Shown: positions 46,702-58,372 of the stretch, in pieces | How the letters are laid out: each line of letters opens with the position of its first letter | How positions within the stretch are numbered: the stretch's first letter is position 1 | Position numbers and translations under genes: made by a program | Assembly (NCBI GenBank): GCA_020744425.1 | Contig: JAGMUV010000010.1 | Coordinates: 992,001-1,056,000, forward strand | DNA: 64,000 bases | Origin: Dactylonectria macrodidyma | Taxonomy: Eukaryota; Ascomycota; Sordariomycetes; Hypocreales; Nectriaceae | Reading direction: 5' to 3' | Notes under the pieces: generated by a model | What the model saw: the letters and a program-made list of their open reading frames with translations, nothing else | What the model was told of the DNA's origin: nothing | The model's database searches: none

Positions 46702-47265
46702 CTACCCAAGTGTTCCCAGCACAAGCCTGTTGCCCCCACTAGCACTCATAGCAGAGCCGTTGACCTAGCGAGACTCCTCGCTCGAAAGGAAAACAACAAT
46801 AGAAGTAACATTATTAGGGGTACCAATCCTGCCTGCAGCAGTCGTGTCCTGGATTTGGCTGTCTAGGTAGTCTGGTGGCATCATATGCCTGGTGGACTTG
46901 ATTGCGTCTGTGTCTGTTAAGCCCACGATGACGCTGTTAAATGTAGCCTGTGTTGGCTTCCCGAAGGTAATGGCAAATTAGTGCGTGAAGCTTTGAAGGG
47001 TGGACTTGCTAGCTCTATAGGTAAACGTAGGATTGGGATTACCCTAGATGCAAAGAATGCTTGAGATGTTGATTACATGACCTCCGTATGCTAGTCGGTG
47101 TGGAATAAGAGTGTTCATCAGTGAAACTGGGCTATAGACGTTGGCTTACATCACCTTAATAAATGCGTCCAAGGTCATGCTCTCTATCAGTTAGGCTTTT
47201 GCTGGGTCGGTCAAGATGGCGTTATTGATGTTCGCATTTATCCTACTATGAGAGCCATATGGTAT
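46702..47265 (-). pseudogene. SDR-family pseudogene 3
   Basis: Minus-strand frame with fragments of an SDR: MTLDAFIKVM, ANVYSPVSLMNTLIPH, GGHVINISSIL (Ser), TYRASKSTLQSFT (Tyr-x-x-x-Lys), FNSVIVGLTDTDAIK. In a second frame it ends RIGTPNNVTSIVVFLSSEES, R, stop, VNGSAMSASGG. Stops replace expected Gln, Glu/Gln and Trp (TGG to TAG near 46766). The N-terminal glycine loop is not visible and the fragment begins about 65 nt from the end of the esterase at 47330. Confidence 0.75.
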
Positions 47266-47329
47266 TGTCTGTAGAATTTCTTCTCACTCCTGCTAACCCG
47301 GTGGTATTACAGCTCGGAATAGAATCTGC

Positions 47330-49044
47330 TTAACTAGAGCAAGACCAACAACTTTCTGTAGCCGTGGCAATATTGCATTTCTTACTCAATATCGCCTTTT
47401 TGGGATATGGGCAGACAATGCCTTCACTAATGCTGTCATCGGACTGGGTGTATGTGATCTTGGACCTTTTTGGCACTGTTCCATCCTCAACCCAACTTGT
47501 CAACTGTGTGAACATAGAAGCTGGATGACTGGCGGAGCCACCCCAACAATGGTTCAGTCCAGGGACACGAAAATATCTATAAAATTCTTGAACATGGCCG
47601 AGAGTCTTGCTGACTTGCTTATAGTAATGCAATGTGCTCTCAGGCGGGATGGCTGGGTCCGTCTAAATCATGGAGTTAGAATTTATGAGAATGGCACTGG
47701 GCTTGGAGAACTCACTAGGCCGTGGTAGGTAAGAAGTTTGCCGCCTGCCTCCTGAAACTCCGACAGATCGATGTCGTTGGTTTCCAAATTTGAAGCGAAA
47801 GTGGACTTCAGGGTTCGATAAAAGTGATCGAACTGCTTGTGAGTAACCACTGTGACATTGCTAGACAAGTCCCGGTCCAGAAAGTACCGAATCGCGGGAG
47901 TTATAGAGCCCGTTCCTTTTGCGACGCACTCCCCATCATCGGTGCATATGGACTGGGCGAGAGGAGTAATATTCGTTCCAATCTCATAGCCATACCAGAT
48001 GAACCGACCATCGGAAAACCTAGGTCCGTCCCAAATAGCGGATGCAACTGAAACTGCAGCAGAACTAATGGTCATGTCCGAATCAGTTTCGGAGCAATAA
48101 AAAGTCTTTCCAATGTATGACTTTGGGCGGAAGGAGCTTCTACAAGCTTCAGGATCTGCAATTCGGCCGTCTTTGACCCCATCTAGTGCATCGCAGACAG
48201 ATAGAGCAAGTGAGGTCAACTTGGTGAGCTCGCAACTATGCGGATACTGCTGAGTGAATTGCATAAACGCTACTGGCCAGAGAGAGCTTGCTATTAACTC
48301 GGCCCAATTTATGGCCGGAGCAGCTGCGAGGATACCGTCATAGGCTGTTGGGTATCGCTGAGCCAGAGCAAGACCCTGTCGACCACCTTGAGAGCATCCA
48401 TTCCAGTAAGAGTAGGAAGGAGCCTGTCCATAATAACTTTGAATCAAAGACTTTGCAATTGAGGCCTAAAATAACTGTTACTTAATGCAAGTAGATAAGG
48501 AAGAGGAAACTAGGAGATTGAAGGTAGGGCAAGTTTTGTGTCATAGAAATCTGAAAGAACTTACTGTGTCATTCAAAGATACAAGACCTAAATCTTGAAG
48601 AGCATATAGATTGACATTGCCAGGGCTCAATAAGGCCCAATCGCCAAGATCACCATAGCCCCCTTGTCCTGCGTCGGTTGTAGTGGTAACAAAGCCGTCA
48701 GCAATCGGGTCCAACATTCTAACGTATGAGATGTATGAACGGCCAGCGACCCAACCGCCACCACCAACAGCTTGGAGCTTGCCATTCCAATTATTTAGGG
48801 GTAACCAGGTCTCGACGTTTACGGTGTCATCCTGCCCTGGGTGGGTATACGTGACGGTGATGTTGCAGAAGCTGACGTTTGGAGGATCGGTCACTCCTAC
48901 GTCAAGCCCGTCAGGGATGCCAACGGTATAGTTCTTAACGGGCGCTGCATTGATGGAGAGGATCTCGGCACCGAATAGTGATGGAGTTGGAAAAGACGAA
49001 GCCACACAAGGGCTAGCACCGGAAGTCGTGACAGGCATCTTCAC
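47330..49044 (-). CDS. Tannase/feruloyl esterase family protein, paralogue B
   Basis: Three exons (49044-48565, 48465-47716, 47662-47330) splice in frame through 98- and 53-nt phase-0 introns to 520 residues. Catalytic set: Cys184-Ser185 in NGCSQGGRQG, Asp412 in exon 3 (YHGL then TDPA) and His448-Cys449 in VPGLNHCWGG; calcium-site-like CDALDGVKDGRI. As in paralogue A, the start (MKMPVTTSGASPCVASSFPT) lacks an obvious signal peptide. Introns interrupt the same codons as in paralogue A (before ASIAK and after YHGL), showing common descent. The upstream region carries a TATA box and a TGACTCA-containing triplicate repeat. Appears intact. Confidence 0.91.
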
Positions 49045-49123
49045 ACAAGCGGTCGCTGTGGAATGAAGGCAGAAACTGGGATGATGGCATTGATAAACGG
49101 TTCATTGATTGATTGAGGCCTCA

Positions 49124-49129
49124 TTTATA
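49124..49129 (-). promoter_or_regulatory. TATA box of esterase paralogue B
   Basis: TATAAA on the minus strand, 80 nt upstream of the start codon at 49044. Confidence 0.45.
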
Positions 49130-49251
49130 GATGGTAAGCCATTCAGGGTGAAAGGTTTACCCAAGGCAACACCCGTGGACTACGTAGTAGTTCACTATTC
49201 ATTCATGTAATAGCTTCCCCGCATTATCCATCTACGTCACAAGACGGAGAG

Positions 49252-49258
49252 GGCTAAA
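49252..49258 (+). promoter_or_regulatory. XlnR/Xyr1-type GGCTAAA motif upstream of esterase B
   Basis: GGCTAAA, the consensus bound by the xylanolytic activator XlnR in Aspergillus, lies about 210 nt upstream of the esterase B start. A TACGTCA (CRE-like) lies about 20 nt away. Short motifs occur by chance; only the position makes it worth listing. Confidence 0.25.
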
Positions 49259-49500
49259 AAGAGTATAGTTGAAGACATGGAGCAACCAGGATGATACGAA
49301 TTCACTGTAACACATGGTTGGCCATTTGAAAAATATTCATAAACAAGGATATTACCCGAGCCTAGTCTGTTTCCCGCCCAATTTTCGTAGGGAGGCCGTG
49401 GGACTCAAAATGAGTCAGCTGGAGTACAATGGATAAATTAAGGTGTCATGCTGGGTAGTGTTTATTGCGGTACCCCACTGCGGAGTACGCATGCTTTAGA

Positions 49501-49542
49501 TGTTCTGACTCAGGTGTTCCGACTCAGGTGTTCTGACTCAGG
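49501..49542. repeat. Three tandem 14-bp units containing TGACTCA
   Basis: TGTTCTGACTCAGG, TGTTCCGACTCAGG, TGTTCTGACTCAGG in direct succession. Units 1 and 3 contain TGACTCA, the core site of AP-1/Gcn4 (CpcA)-type bZIP factors; unit 2 has CGACTCA. The array lies about 460-500 nt upstream of esterase B. Confidence 0.85.
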
Positions 49543-50149
49543 TTTGCTGAAGCCTTTCGTCATCCGGAATCCATGAGCCCATCTCTCGACCGGGGGCGAA
49601 GTGCGGAGAAGTTAGTTACCTCATAATGCCAAGAATACGAAAAATCGGTTATCCAATAGCCCGGACATGGGATCAGGCGGGATGTGGAGTCAAGATTTTA
49701 CCGAGAACCGTGGATAGTCTCCGACCTCCCAACTGGGGTCTGGGAATTGCCCATTCCCCTCCCTTTATGGAAGCGGAAGCTTACGATTGGTTTAGATTGG
49801 TGTTGGGTGTTTAAGTTAAGTCCACAGGAACAGCAAGCCACCCTTGCGCTGCTCCTACTAGTCATCAGAAAGTCACCGAACAGGGAGCAAGTGACTGATT
49901 TACTCCTTAACAATGCACCCACAAGCCGGGATACTGATTCCCCGTGGGGTAGCGACAATTGTGAGCTAGACATTCTGAGTCGACTCCAAATCCGTATCGA
50001 TATAAAGTTGTGAGCGTATCTACCTTGACGATCACTTCTCGCTTTGCTTGTTTATCCCTAACCAGAGTGACTCTTAGACGGCTATATTCTACGTCTTTCG
50101 CTGTCACTCATCAGGTTCTGATCTCGTCCATTCTCGAGGAAGACTTACC
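49543..50149. other. Intergenic region, no supported gene
   Basis: Short overlapping open frames only. It separates the divergent esterase B and sugar transporter genes. Confidence 0.35.
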
Positions 50150-51927
50150 ATGGGTCTCTTTAAACGGAAAGCGGGCCAAGAGGCTGAAGGAGGGATTGGC
50201 TCCGGGCTTGCTGCGGTGAGTAAAATTTGCGGCCTTACCTTAGGTCGACCTACTAGCGAGGTTGACATCAGCTAATAGTTACTCCATAGGTTCTCCCACC
50301 AGACTCTCGACCTTGGTATCGAGTTCTACATCTCTTGAGGCTCAACCTGATTTTACTCATTCCTCTCCTCTCCTCTAGTGCCATTGGTTACGACGGTAAG
50401 TCTGAGTCTGATACATTAGCAAGCCTAGAACTCACCATCTAAGGGTCTATGATGAACGGTCTTCAAACGCTTCCTCAGTGGCGCGAGGCTTTCGACAACC
50501 CAGAAGGAGCTATTCTCGGCCTCATGAACGCTATCTATCCTGTCGGAAAGATCATCGCACTCGCGCTTGTAACATACCTTTCAGATCGCTTTGGAAGGAA
50601 GCGAACTATAATCATTGGTGCCGTGACTTGTGTTGCTATTCCTTTTGTCCAAGCAACGTCCAAGAATATCCCGACCTTCATTGCTTCCCGGGCTCTACTC
50701 GGCTTCTTCACGAGCTTCATGTCCCAGCCTAGCCCTATCATTATCACAGAGCTGGCATACCCAACGCATAGAGGCAAGCTGACCGCCTTATATAATACAT
50801 CCTTCGTAAGTTTGATATTTCTCACATGCTGCTTGTAGAGAATTTTATACTAATCCATTAATATCCATTAGTATCTAGGAGGTATTATTGCCGCATGGTG
50901 CACCTATAGCACTTTTAAGTTCCAGTCAGATTGGAGCTGGAGGCTTCCGTCAATGCTTCAAGCTTTAATACCCGCTATTCAGGCCCTTTGTCTCTACTTC
51001 CTTCCAGAGTCGCCACGATGGCTCGTTGCCCATGGCCGAATTGCCGAAGCACGCGAAATACTGGTCAAACACCACGCCGGCGGTGATGAAAGCTCTCCGC
51101 TGGTCGATTTTGAGCTTGCCGAGATTGAAACAGCCTTATCTATGGAAGCCGACATATCCCAGACCTCGTGGCTCGAGCTCTTCCGCACGCCGGCAAACCG
51201 CAAACGTACCCTCATCGCCTTCATCGTCGGTTGGTTCACACAGTGGAATGGAGTGGGCCTCATCTCCTACTATTTATTCCTCATTCTAAACACGATCGGC
51301 ATCACAGGCGCTAAGGACCAGACCCTGATTAACGGGTTGCTGAATGTCTCTAATTGGATTGCTGCCGTCTTCGTTGGCGCTCTGATGGTAGACCGCCTTG
51401 GTCGCCGCACTCTCTACCTTCTATCAACAGGTGGAATGCTCGTGTTTTATATTATCTGGACCGCCTTAACCGCTCATTTTGTTCAAAGTAAAGATCAGGC
51501 AACCGGAAAGGCCGTTGTTGCGTTCGTCTTCATCACCTATTTCTGCTACGCTATTGCATGGGTTCCATTGCTACAAGCATATCCTGTGGAGATCTTTCCA
51601 TATACCCTCCGTGGACGTGGCCTGTCTTTCGTGTATTATTCGAGTTTCAGCGGCCTCGTCGTGGCTAATCAGGTCAACCCTATCGCTATGCAGAAATTGG
51701 GGTGGAAGTATTACATCGTCTTTATTTGCGTTCTGTCTTTCCTCCTCGTCGTTATCTATTTCCTTTTCCCAGAGACTAAGGGCCATACCTTGGAAGAAAT
51801 CCGAGAGGTATTTGAGGGCGATCAAAAGCTCAATGACATTGGCAGGTTAGCCAGCGTTGAGGATGCGCAGACAAAGAACAAGGAGACTAAGAGGAGTGAG
51901 ACTGCTGACCATGTCGAAACATCTTGA
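50150..51927 (+). CDS. MFS sugar transporter (hexose/lactose permease-like)
   Basis: Plasma-membrane sugar:proton symporter of the fungal sugar porter family. Four exons (50150-50215, 50290-50395, 50444-50805, 50872-51927) splice in frame to 529 residues. Family motifs: IGYDGSMMNGLQTLPQW after TM1, DRFGRKR in loop 2-3, PESPRWLV before the central loop, DRLGRRTLYLLS in loop 8-9, and PETKGHTLEEI after TM12. The QTLPQW and TYSTF-type loops are common in lactose/cellobiose/pentose-transporting clades, but substrate cannot be assigned. With the rhamnosidase remnant and aldolase downstream, a plant-sugar substrate is plausible. Confidence 0.92.
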
Positions 51928-54156
51928 GCCTCACGACCGCATTAACGAACTTCGAGGCTCAGTTCCGCCCCAATACTCCTGCCTTGGGAATATCTAAACA
52001 TAATTGCATCAGAGCTACGCTTGTGCACATCAAAGCATCTCCAAGGAAGCAGGGGGCGTAGAAAACAATCCTCAATACAGCCCTTATTGCAACTTATCTT
52101 CTACCTGTCCAAGTGCAACCAAATTGAAACTTAACATCACTAAAAAGGGCTCGATTACCTAGTTAAGGAGTATTAAACCGTCGCGGCTTAGGCAGGCAAA
52201 AGCTCCATACGTAAACAATGACTAATTAATCTTGTTTGAAAATTGGAACTCAAACAACTACGTAACGAGTCACATTGCGGGCTTGGGTCGATACATGTTG
52301 AGCACGATCCCCTCCTATTTGTCTGTGGTTTCTCGACATTGGCTAGATTTCAAAGCCGTGCCACGTCTCGACTAGCGTGATATGGTCGTTTGACCGGACT
52401 GCCCACGACGACGCGCTTTGGGCGCGATATGGTACGCCGAAGTCATCAGAGGGCTACCTACTGAAGGCAAAGATCCTGGACTGCAAGGGCATAAGGTCTC
52501 AATACGAGGGTTGTTCGACTTTCTTAAATGCAGATCGACCGGTAATAGGGCTTGTCCACTAGGTACTGAACAATGCCTGGCCTAGCATGCGTTGGAACCA
52601 GTTCCATTCGTGCTTGCATCATGCAGGCTCATATTACGGCACCAAGACAGGTAGCAAGCTCGAGCATATTACATATAAGTATATAAACGACGCTTTCAAC
52701 CTCATCAACCACTCGATCGACAAGTCAGGGATCATTGGCCTCCAGTTACGTCTCACTTATGTAAAACACGTTCTTGGAGTAAACTAATGGGAAACGGCAG
52801 GACAACGATGGGTATGTCGAAACCAACGGTGGCTAGGCGAGACTTTCCCCCGCCCTCGCCTTCAAGCGCCGGAGAGGCACGTCCAGGAGTTGGACTGTTC
52901 CTGTGACGAAGTTCCATTCTGTCATTAGACCCGGCAGCCCCCGAGGAAGTCAGAGGGTAAGTTTTGCTCAAGAATCAAATCACAGATTATGTTTGGTCGC
53001 CCCCATCCCTTTGCCGCATTCTTTACCGCTCACGCGTCCGAGTGGCCGCCAAGCTGATAGGTATATTCGGCGGACACCGCATCACAAGGTGTCCGGTGTG
53101 ACCCTAGTCGATAAGGGCCACCTGAAAAAGATACACCCACCCAACACAGACTTGCGGAGGCAAAAAAGGACAACGGGTGCTAAACGACCGAGAAATTAAC
53201 AAAATGTCCGGCGGAGGGTTGTCCTGGCGCCCTGCGAGCCTCAAGCGGCATGGGGCGACATCAAGACAAAGCCTCATGTCCCCTGCACTAGGGTTTTACC
53301 ATAGCGCGTATTCCTGATTGGCCAGATGTTTTTGTCGTGTTGGATACGACAAACTAGCCCTTGCATGGCATTACGGGTCCAAGGGAGGGGTGGAGCGACA
53401 ACTAGCTCGGGGTTTCCCAGACAGTCTGTCTGACCAGGGTCCTGCCAAGACTTTGGGCTGATAGCCTGCGGCCTTCCGGACCAGAACCATCCGGCACTCG
53501 GCCCAAGTCGGGGCATGGGCACATAGCCTCATCTGGCGAATGGAAGATTTCAATTACACCTCCATAAATCATTCAATGGCGATACCTCGAAACAGAGATG
53601 TCCCTAATACTACGAAGTTACTTGTAGATAGTCCCAGTTTTAGGACCTAATAAGCGTAGGGGATAGAGTAACTGGTGTTTTCACATTGAAAATCATTACC
53701 GTATGTTGTGGCGCTGTTCTGATCACTTGTCACGCTTGCATTTGTATTGGACTTGGGGAAACTGAAGGTGTGAGTTCGACCCCCCTGTAAGTGTAGGGTC
53801 GGGGCTATATTGCTTCAACCGTCAACCTCCGTAAGTGTGTAACCAGTAGAGTCCATACTCAGGGGTCAATCTCGTCTAAATCTCCGTCGGATGCTAGAAG
53901 CCTCTAGTCCATGGGCTCCCTCCGAAACTTTTTCACTATCCTTGGTGTGCAACGGAGGAGAGGATGGTGGAAGTCAACGATACCATTTTTGCTATAAAGT
54001 CTTGACGTAGCTTTCCCTAACTTAATATGACGCCCTATCTCAAATATTCACACTCATTTATCGGCAGATTTTCAACGCTTCTACCAACCTTGTTTTTATT
54101 TCGATTTCTTCCTTGCTGGCTAACTACTCCCAATATTTGCCTCAACTGTCATCAAT
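51928..54156. other. 2.2-kb region, no supported gene
   Basis: No convincing coding sequence. A GAGTTCGACCCCC stretch near 53773 resembles a tRNA T-loop but lacks pairing arms. The TATA box of the PLAC8 gene is at 53993. Confidence 0.35.
53993..53998 (+). promoter_or_regulatory. TATA box of the PLAC8 gene
   Basis: TATAAA about 160 nt upstream of the ATG at 54157, followed by a CT-rich leader. Confidence 0.35.
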
Positions 54157-54701
54157 ATGGCGGCCAGAATACAGACTCAAGAGTGGCAGAATGGGCTATG
54201 CAGCTGCTCTCCCTGTGATTCTTGCCTCTTCGGCACATTTCTCCCAGGAATACGTGAGTGCCCCATACGAACTTGTCACGAAAGCTTCGATCACTGAGCC
54301 TCGATATACAGTCTTCGGTCGTAGCTCGCAACGCCTGCGAAACCCCTCAGAGAAGCATGTCGACAACTTCAATGGCGACTGTGCGCTGTTCTGCGGACTG
54401 CAGGTTTTTCTTGGTTGCGGTTGGATGTACGTCTTGATTGCTTCTTTCACACACCCAGAAATCCGAGTTAGGCTAACATGTACAAAGCCTCAACATGACG
54501 AAGAGAAAAGAAATTCGCGAGAGGTTCGGCATTGAGGGCTCAGGGTGTTCCGACTGCTGCGTTTCGTATTGGTGCCCTTGCTGCGCCTTGATTCAGCAGG
54601 ACAACGAGGTTAAAGGACGCCTCTTGCAGGAAGCTGTTACTCATGGCTATGAAGCTCAAGAGAACATGCAATTGAACCAGCAGCAGAATACTAAATATTA
54701 G
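54157..54701 (+). CDS. PLAC8-family cysteine-rich membrane protein
   Basis: Small Cys-rich membrane-associated protein of the PLAC8/cornifelin family. Three exons (54157-54253, 54312-54426, 54488-54701) give 141 residues; introns are 58 and 61 nt. Family blocks: WQNGLCSCSPCDSCLFGTFL (residues 10-29), DCALFCGLQVFLGCGWI in the central hydrophobic part, RKEIRERFGIEGSGCSDCC and the CPCCALIQQDNEV block typical of the domain end. The tail is Gln/Asn-rich. Plant and fungal relatives affect metal tolerance or cell size; function here is unknown. Confidence 0.88.
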
Positions 54702-55578
54702 GAGTTTCCCCTGTCTAGGAAGTGGCAAGTGTGTTGCTCATGGAGATTTGACTTTCGCATTCGGTAGGGCCACGATTAATAGCTGATTAAAATTTCGAGA
54801 TAGAGATAGTCAGAAAATGTTGTATTAGCATCGGGATAGAAAGTTCTAGATAATATTGAAAGTCCAAGTTGCTGCTTGTCGTGAGTATCAGTGTATCAGC
54901 GAGCACGCCAAGGATGAAGACGAGAAGGAATAGTACCACTGAACCTTGAAAGAAACTGGTCAACAAGTCTATGTATGGATGGAGTCTAACTTGAACCGTT
55001 GTGAGATTAGTGACGTAATTAATATCACTAGTCTACTACCTCGTAAGTTCAACATATCAATTGGGCAGCCAAATACTAGATCTCTGTGAATGAATGACCG
55101 TATCGAAGGTCGGTTTGAATTTATGCCACAAACCCGCGTAATCAAAGAGTTGAGTCGGCCAAATAGAAGCATCTGTACTTAAAACTCTATGCATTATCCC
55201 CAAGGTAACTTGCTTTGATATCTGCCAAACAAGGCTGGTAGCAAGGATTAGTAGATGAAACGGGAGAGTAACTTTAGTTAACAAAAATCAGTGCAATAGC
55301 TGTAGTAGGATAATAAGTCAACAATAAGGGTCTATTAGCGTTTAAGCATGGGAAAACGTACATCTGTACAAGCCACCTGGGAAGACCTGGTTTCAAAGTC
55401 TTGGGTCGGGTATCTAGTACCTCAGATGCATTAAAGATACAGGCTTCCTGTTGGAATTATCATCGTGTTTACTCGACTATATAGTATGTCAATCTTCATT
55501 GAAACATAAGATGCAATTTCTATACCACCAACCCAGAGGGGAGATTGGCCAAGCTAAATACGTCTTTCTTTCACCAAT
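54702..55578. other. Intergenic region, no supported gene
   Basis: AT-rich, convergent between the PLAC8 gene and the extended SDR gene. Two short minus-strand frames near 54969-55284 show no domain. Confidence 0.35.
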
Positions 55579-56469
55579 CTATGGCTGACAATATTGCTTC
55601 CAAGAGTGTTCCTCCTTGAAACCAAGCATGTCCCGAAGTTTCTTATTACAGACCGGAGCTTCCGACCCCTCGATTCTCCGTGTGATTGGAACACTGGGGT
55701 ATCTCTGCCGCAAAAAGTCTTCCGTACACTCTAAGTTCGTAATCTCGTTGTTCACAGCATTAAACACCTGCCACCCTAGTCCATCGACCATCAAGCCACG
55801 ATGGCACATCTTTCCAAGATCCCGCACATCTGTATATGACCATGCGTGAGGCGCCCAAGCGTCGGGGTTTGTAAGATACTTCTTGAAGTCCTCGCGATAT
55901 TGGTCAGGCTCGACAACAGCCCCAATCCTAAGACAGTAGATATCCACGCCGAATCTACTTGCAAAACTGCGAGCGATGGTTTCCGACACTAGCTTTGATA
56001 GGGCGTACGGATCGGTGGGGTTGCAATCGGCGTCTTCTTGGATCGGAAATGAGTCGAAGTCGCGCGAACCTTGAGCAAAAGTGACGCCGTATGTTGTAAT
56101 AGAACTTGCTAAAATGACCTTCTTGACGCCCATTTTGCAGGCTGCTTCAATGACATTGTGAACACTAGTCACATTGCATTGAAACACTTCATTATCTGGA
56201 GCAAGCAATGGGCGAGCGTATCCTGCAAAATGAATGACTGCATCAGGGACTGAGGCCACTTCGAGTGGTTCCGTCAACTTGAACTGAGTGTGCATGGCGC
56301 TATAGACTTGACCAGCATCCGTGATGTCGCATTTCATCGTCTGAACGGAAGGGTTGTCAAGCTTCGCAATGTCTAGGTTAAGGATCTCGTGACCATAACG
56401 TAAGAGTTCCTGGACGACCCAGCGACCAGCCACGCCCGATCCTCCAGTGAAAACAATGCGTTTGCCCAT
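55579..56469 (-). CDS. NAD-dependent epimerase/dehydratase (extended SDR)
   Basis: Single exon, 296 residues from the ATG at 56469; the open frame extends upstream but those 58 residues are not protein-like and the second ATG begins the Rossmann fold directly. RIVFTGGSGVAGRWVVQELL holds the TGxxGxxG loop (8-15). Asp33 at the end of strand 2 suggests NAD(H). CDITD, VIHFAGYA, VILASSITTYG (Ser122/123) and Tyr155/Lys159 in PYALSK complete the active site. It resembles sugar nucleotide epimerases and uronate or aldonate dehydrogenases; with the aldolase next door an L-sugar dehydrogenase role is conceivable. Confidence 0.88.
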   Translation of the reverse strand: MGKRIVFTGGSGVAGRWVVQELLRYGHEILNLDIAKLDNPSVQTMKCDITDAGQVYSAMHTQFKLTEPLEVASVPDAVIHFAGYARPLLAPDNEVFQCNVTSVHNVIEAACKMGVKKVILASSITTYGVTFAQGSRDFDSFPIQEDADCNPTDPYALSKLVSETIARSFASRFGVDIYCLRIGAVVEPDQYREDFKKYLTNPDAWAPHAWSYTDVRDLGKMCHRGLMVDGLGWQVFNAVNNEITNLECTEDFLRQRYPSVPITRRIEGSEAPVCNKKLRDMLGFKEEHSWKQYCQP

Positions 56470-57349
56470 GTTATCGAGATATTTCAGCCGAGATATGGCG
56501 AATGAATCAATCAAGGTTTCGGAACCAAACTCAAATCTGACGATATATCTTATGACGACAAGTATTGAAGAATTGGATGTGAGGCTGAAAGCATGGCTTG
56601 GGTAGGTAGGCGACGTAGGATAACGATAGTACAAGGGACGCAATTTGCAACTCGATCCTCAGTGTGATTGTTGGGAGGGGATAACAACGAGGAAGCTTAC
56701 GGTACCTGTTTGGAATTTACTTCAGCAGTCATATAATCGGAGCAGTGGCTGTCAACTAACATGCATGGAAAACCGACAGGCCGAGGATTCCCCGCTCTTC
56801 CCCGCATCTCTTGTAGTACTCCCCTCGTCTCCATTGTAGCATTCGTCATGCTATGGCCCGAAATACCGAGGTCTCGATGGACGTTGGGTGGTAAAGATGG
56901 GGCTACTTGTGTAGTTGAGAGATTTAGAATTGCTCCATAACCACCTAGCCTTTCTATTCTCGACGAACTTTACTAGATGGATGTTACTATCCTTGGCCAT
57001 TTGCAGCTGTCGCATCGCTGACTCATGCTCACTCCATCGTCACTCCATCGTTTTTCACTAGCTCGGCGATTAGTACTCCCCAGACCTTCATCTGCCCAAA
57101 CTTCTTCCCAATTAAGTTGGCTACAGAAGATCCCATGTAATTATGACTGATGGTTGGGTTGTCGAGGTGGACTTGAGATGTATCTTGCAGCTACCAGAGA
57201 ACTAGGGAAGGCATGGCGGTGCTTCTTTAGCACTGGATCGCAAATGAGGAGTAACTTAGGATTGTATTCCTCCCCGTGTCCAATCCAGCGTGAAAAATGT
57301 ATGAGTATAATCACTGCCTCGGGCTTAGCTTGCTTGAAGCTCACTCTTC
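56470..57349. other. Intergenic region, no supported gene
   Basis: No supported gene; promoter of the extended SDR at the left end and 3' flank of the aldolase gene at the right end. Confidence 0.35.
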
Positions 57350-58372
57350 CTAGTACGAATTCCGCCCGACCCACATGGGACTTCCACTTGCACAGCTGAC
57401 CGACTCATTCAATTTGCTTTGCAGAGCCGAGAAATCGGTGATAACGTTAATCATGTCAAATCCCTCCTGTGCGAACCGTCTTGCCTGCTCGCCAGAGCTG
57501 CAAAAAATGCCACATTTCTTACCAGCTTTGTGGGTCGCAGCTAAGATCTGGGCAACAGCTGCCTTGAGCTCTTTAGACATATCGCCGTCAATGATAGGAT
57601 GGCCAATGTTATTGCCTACAATGCTCTCGAGGTCAGAATCTGAATGAAGGATAACAAAAAGATCGTCAACTGACCCAAGTCAAATGGTCCTATAAATAGA
57701 ACGTCTAGGCCATCGACTGCTGCAATCATATCGACATCATTGAGAGCCTCTTGTGTCTCGATTTGGACGATGGTCAATAAGCTGTCATTGGCCTGCTGAA
57801 GGTATTCGCCCATCGTTGGCTTTGGGCTAAAGCACTGCATCGTAAATGGGGAGCCAAAGCCTCGACTACCCTGAGGTGGAAATTTGGTAGACTTGACAAG
57901 ATCTTTGACTTGTTGCACGGATCGGGCCAACGGTACTAGTATCTGCATCTCATAAGTGGCCAGTTTTCTCATGGACGTAGGGAGCGATTACCCCATGTGC
58001 ACCGCTGTCTAAAGCGCCTTCACTGTTGTCAGCATGACACTTGACAAAGTTAAGAACTTGATCATACGCTTGACCATCCAGGAGTTGACGTCAGAGATTC
58101 GTACGATTGGTGACACTCCTACTGTAGCGATAGCCGGGACCGCTTCGTGCATGGCAGCATCTATCGTGTTTCAGCACCCTTCAACACCACACAATTATCT
58201 GATTGCACCAACCATCGATATTTCCGTGTTCACAGTCGATCATAACCCAGTCAATCCCGGCACTACGTGCCATGAGCCTTGATAGATTTGCCCCTGGCAT
58301 CATTTGCCAGACCCCGAAACTGGGCTTGCCCGTTTTGGCAAGGGCAATTTTGATCGGGCTGGAATGTTGCAT
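57350..58372 (-). CDS. HpcH/HpaI aldolase family protein (2-keto-3-deoxy-sugar acid aldolase-like)
   Basis: Class II aldolase that cleaves 2-keto-3-deoxy acids such as 2-keto-3-deoxy-L-rhamnonate to pyruvate and an aldehyde. Five exons (58372-58213, 58160-58068, 58017-57992, 57942-57675, 57639-57350) join in frame to 278 residues. Introns are 52, 50, 49 and 35 nt; the last is unusually short. Blocks: FGVWQMMPGANLSRLM, DWVMIDCEHGN, WMVKR joined to ALDSGAHG joined to ILVPLARS, KFPPQGSRGFGSPF, IVQIETQEAL (metal-binding Glu) and GLDVLFIGPFDL (metal-binding Asp). Tail helix: KAAVAQILAATHKAGKKCGI. L-rhamnose catabolic LRA4 belongs to this family. Confidence 0.85.

Noticed and set aside
52377..52790. 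Two short plus-strand frames
   Set aside because: Short, no domain, no splice signals linking them.
53765..53795. tRNA-like T-loop (GAGTTCGACCCCC)
   Set aside because: No complementary T-stem, no D-arm or acceptor stem in the expected places.
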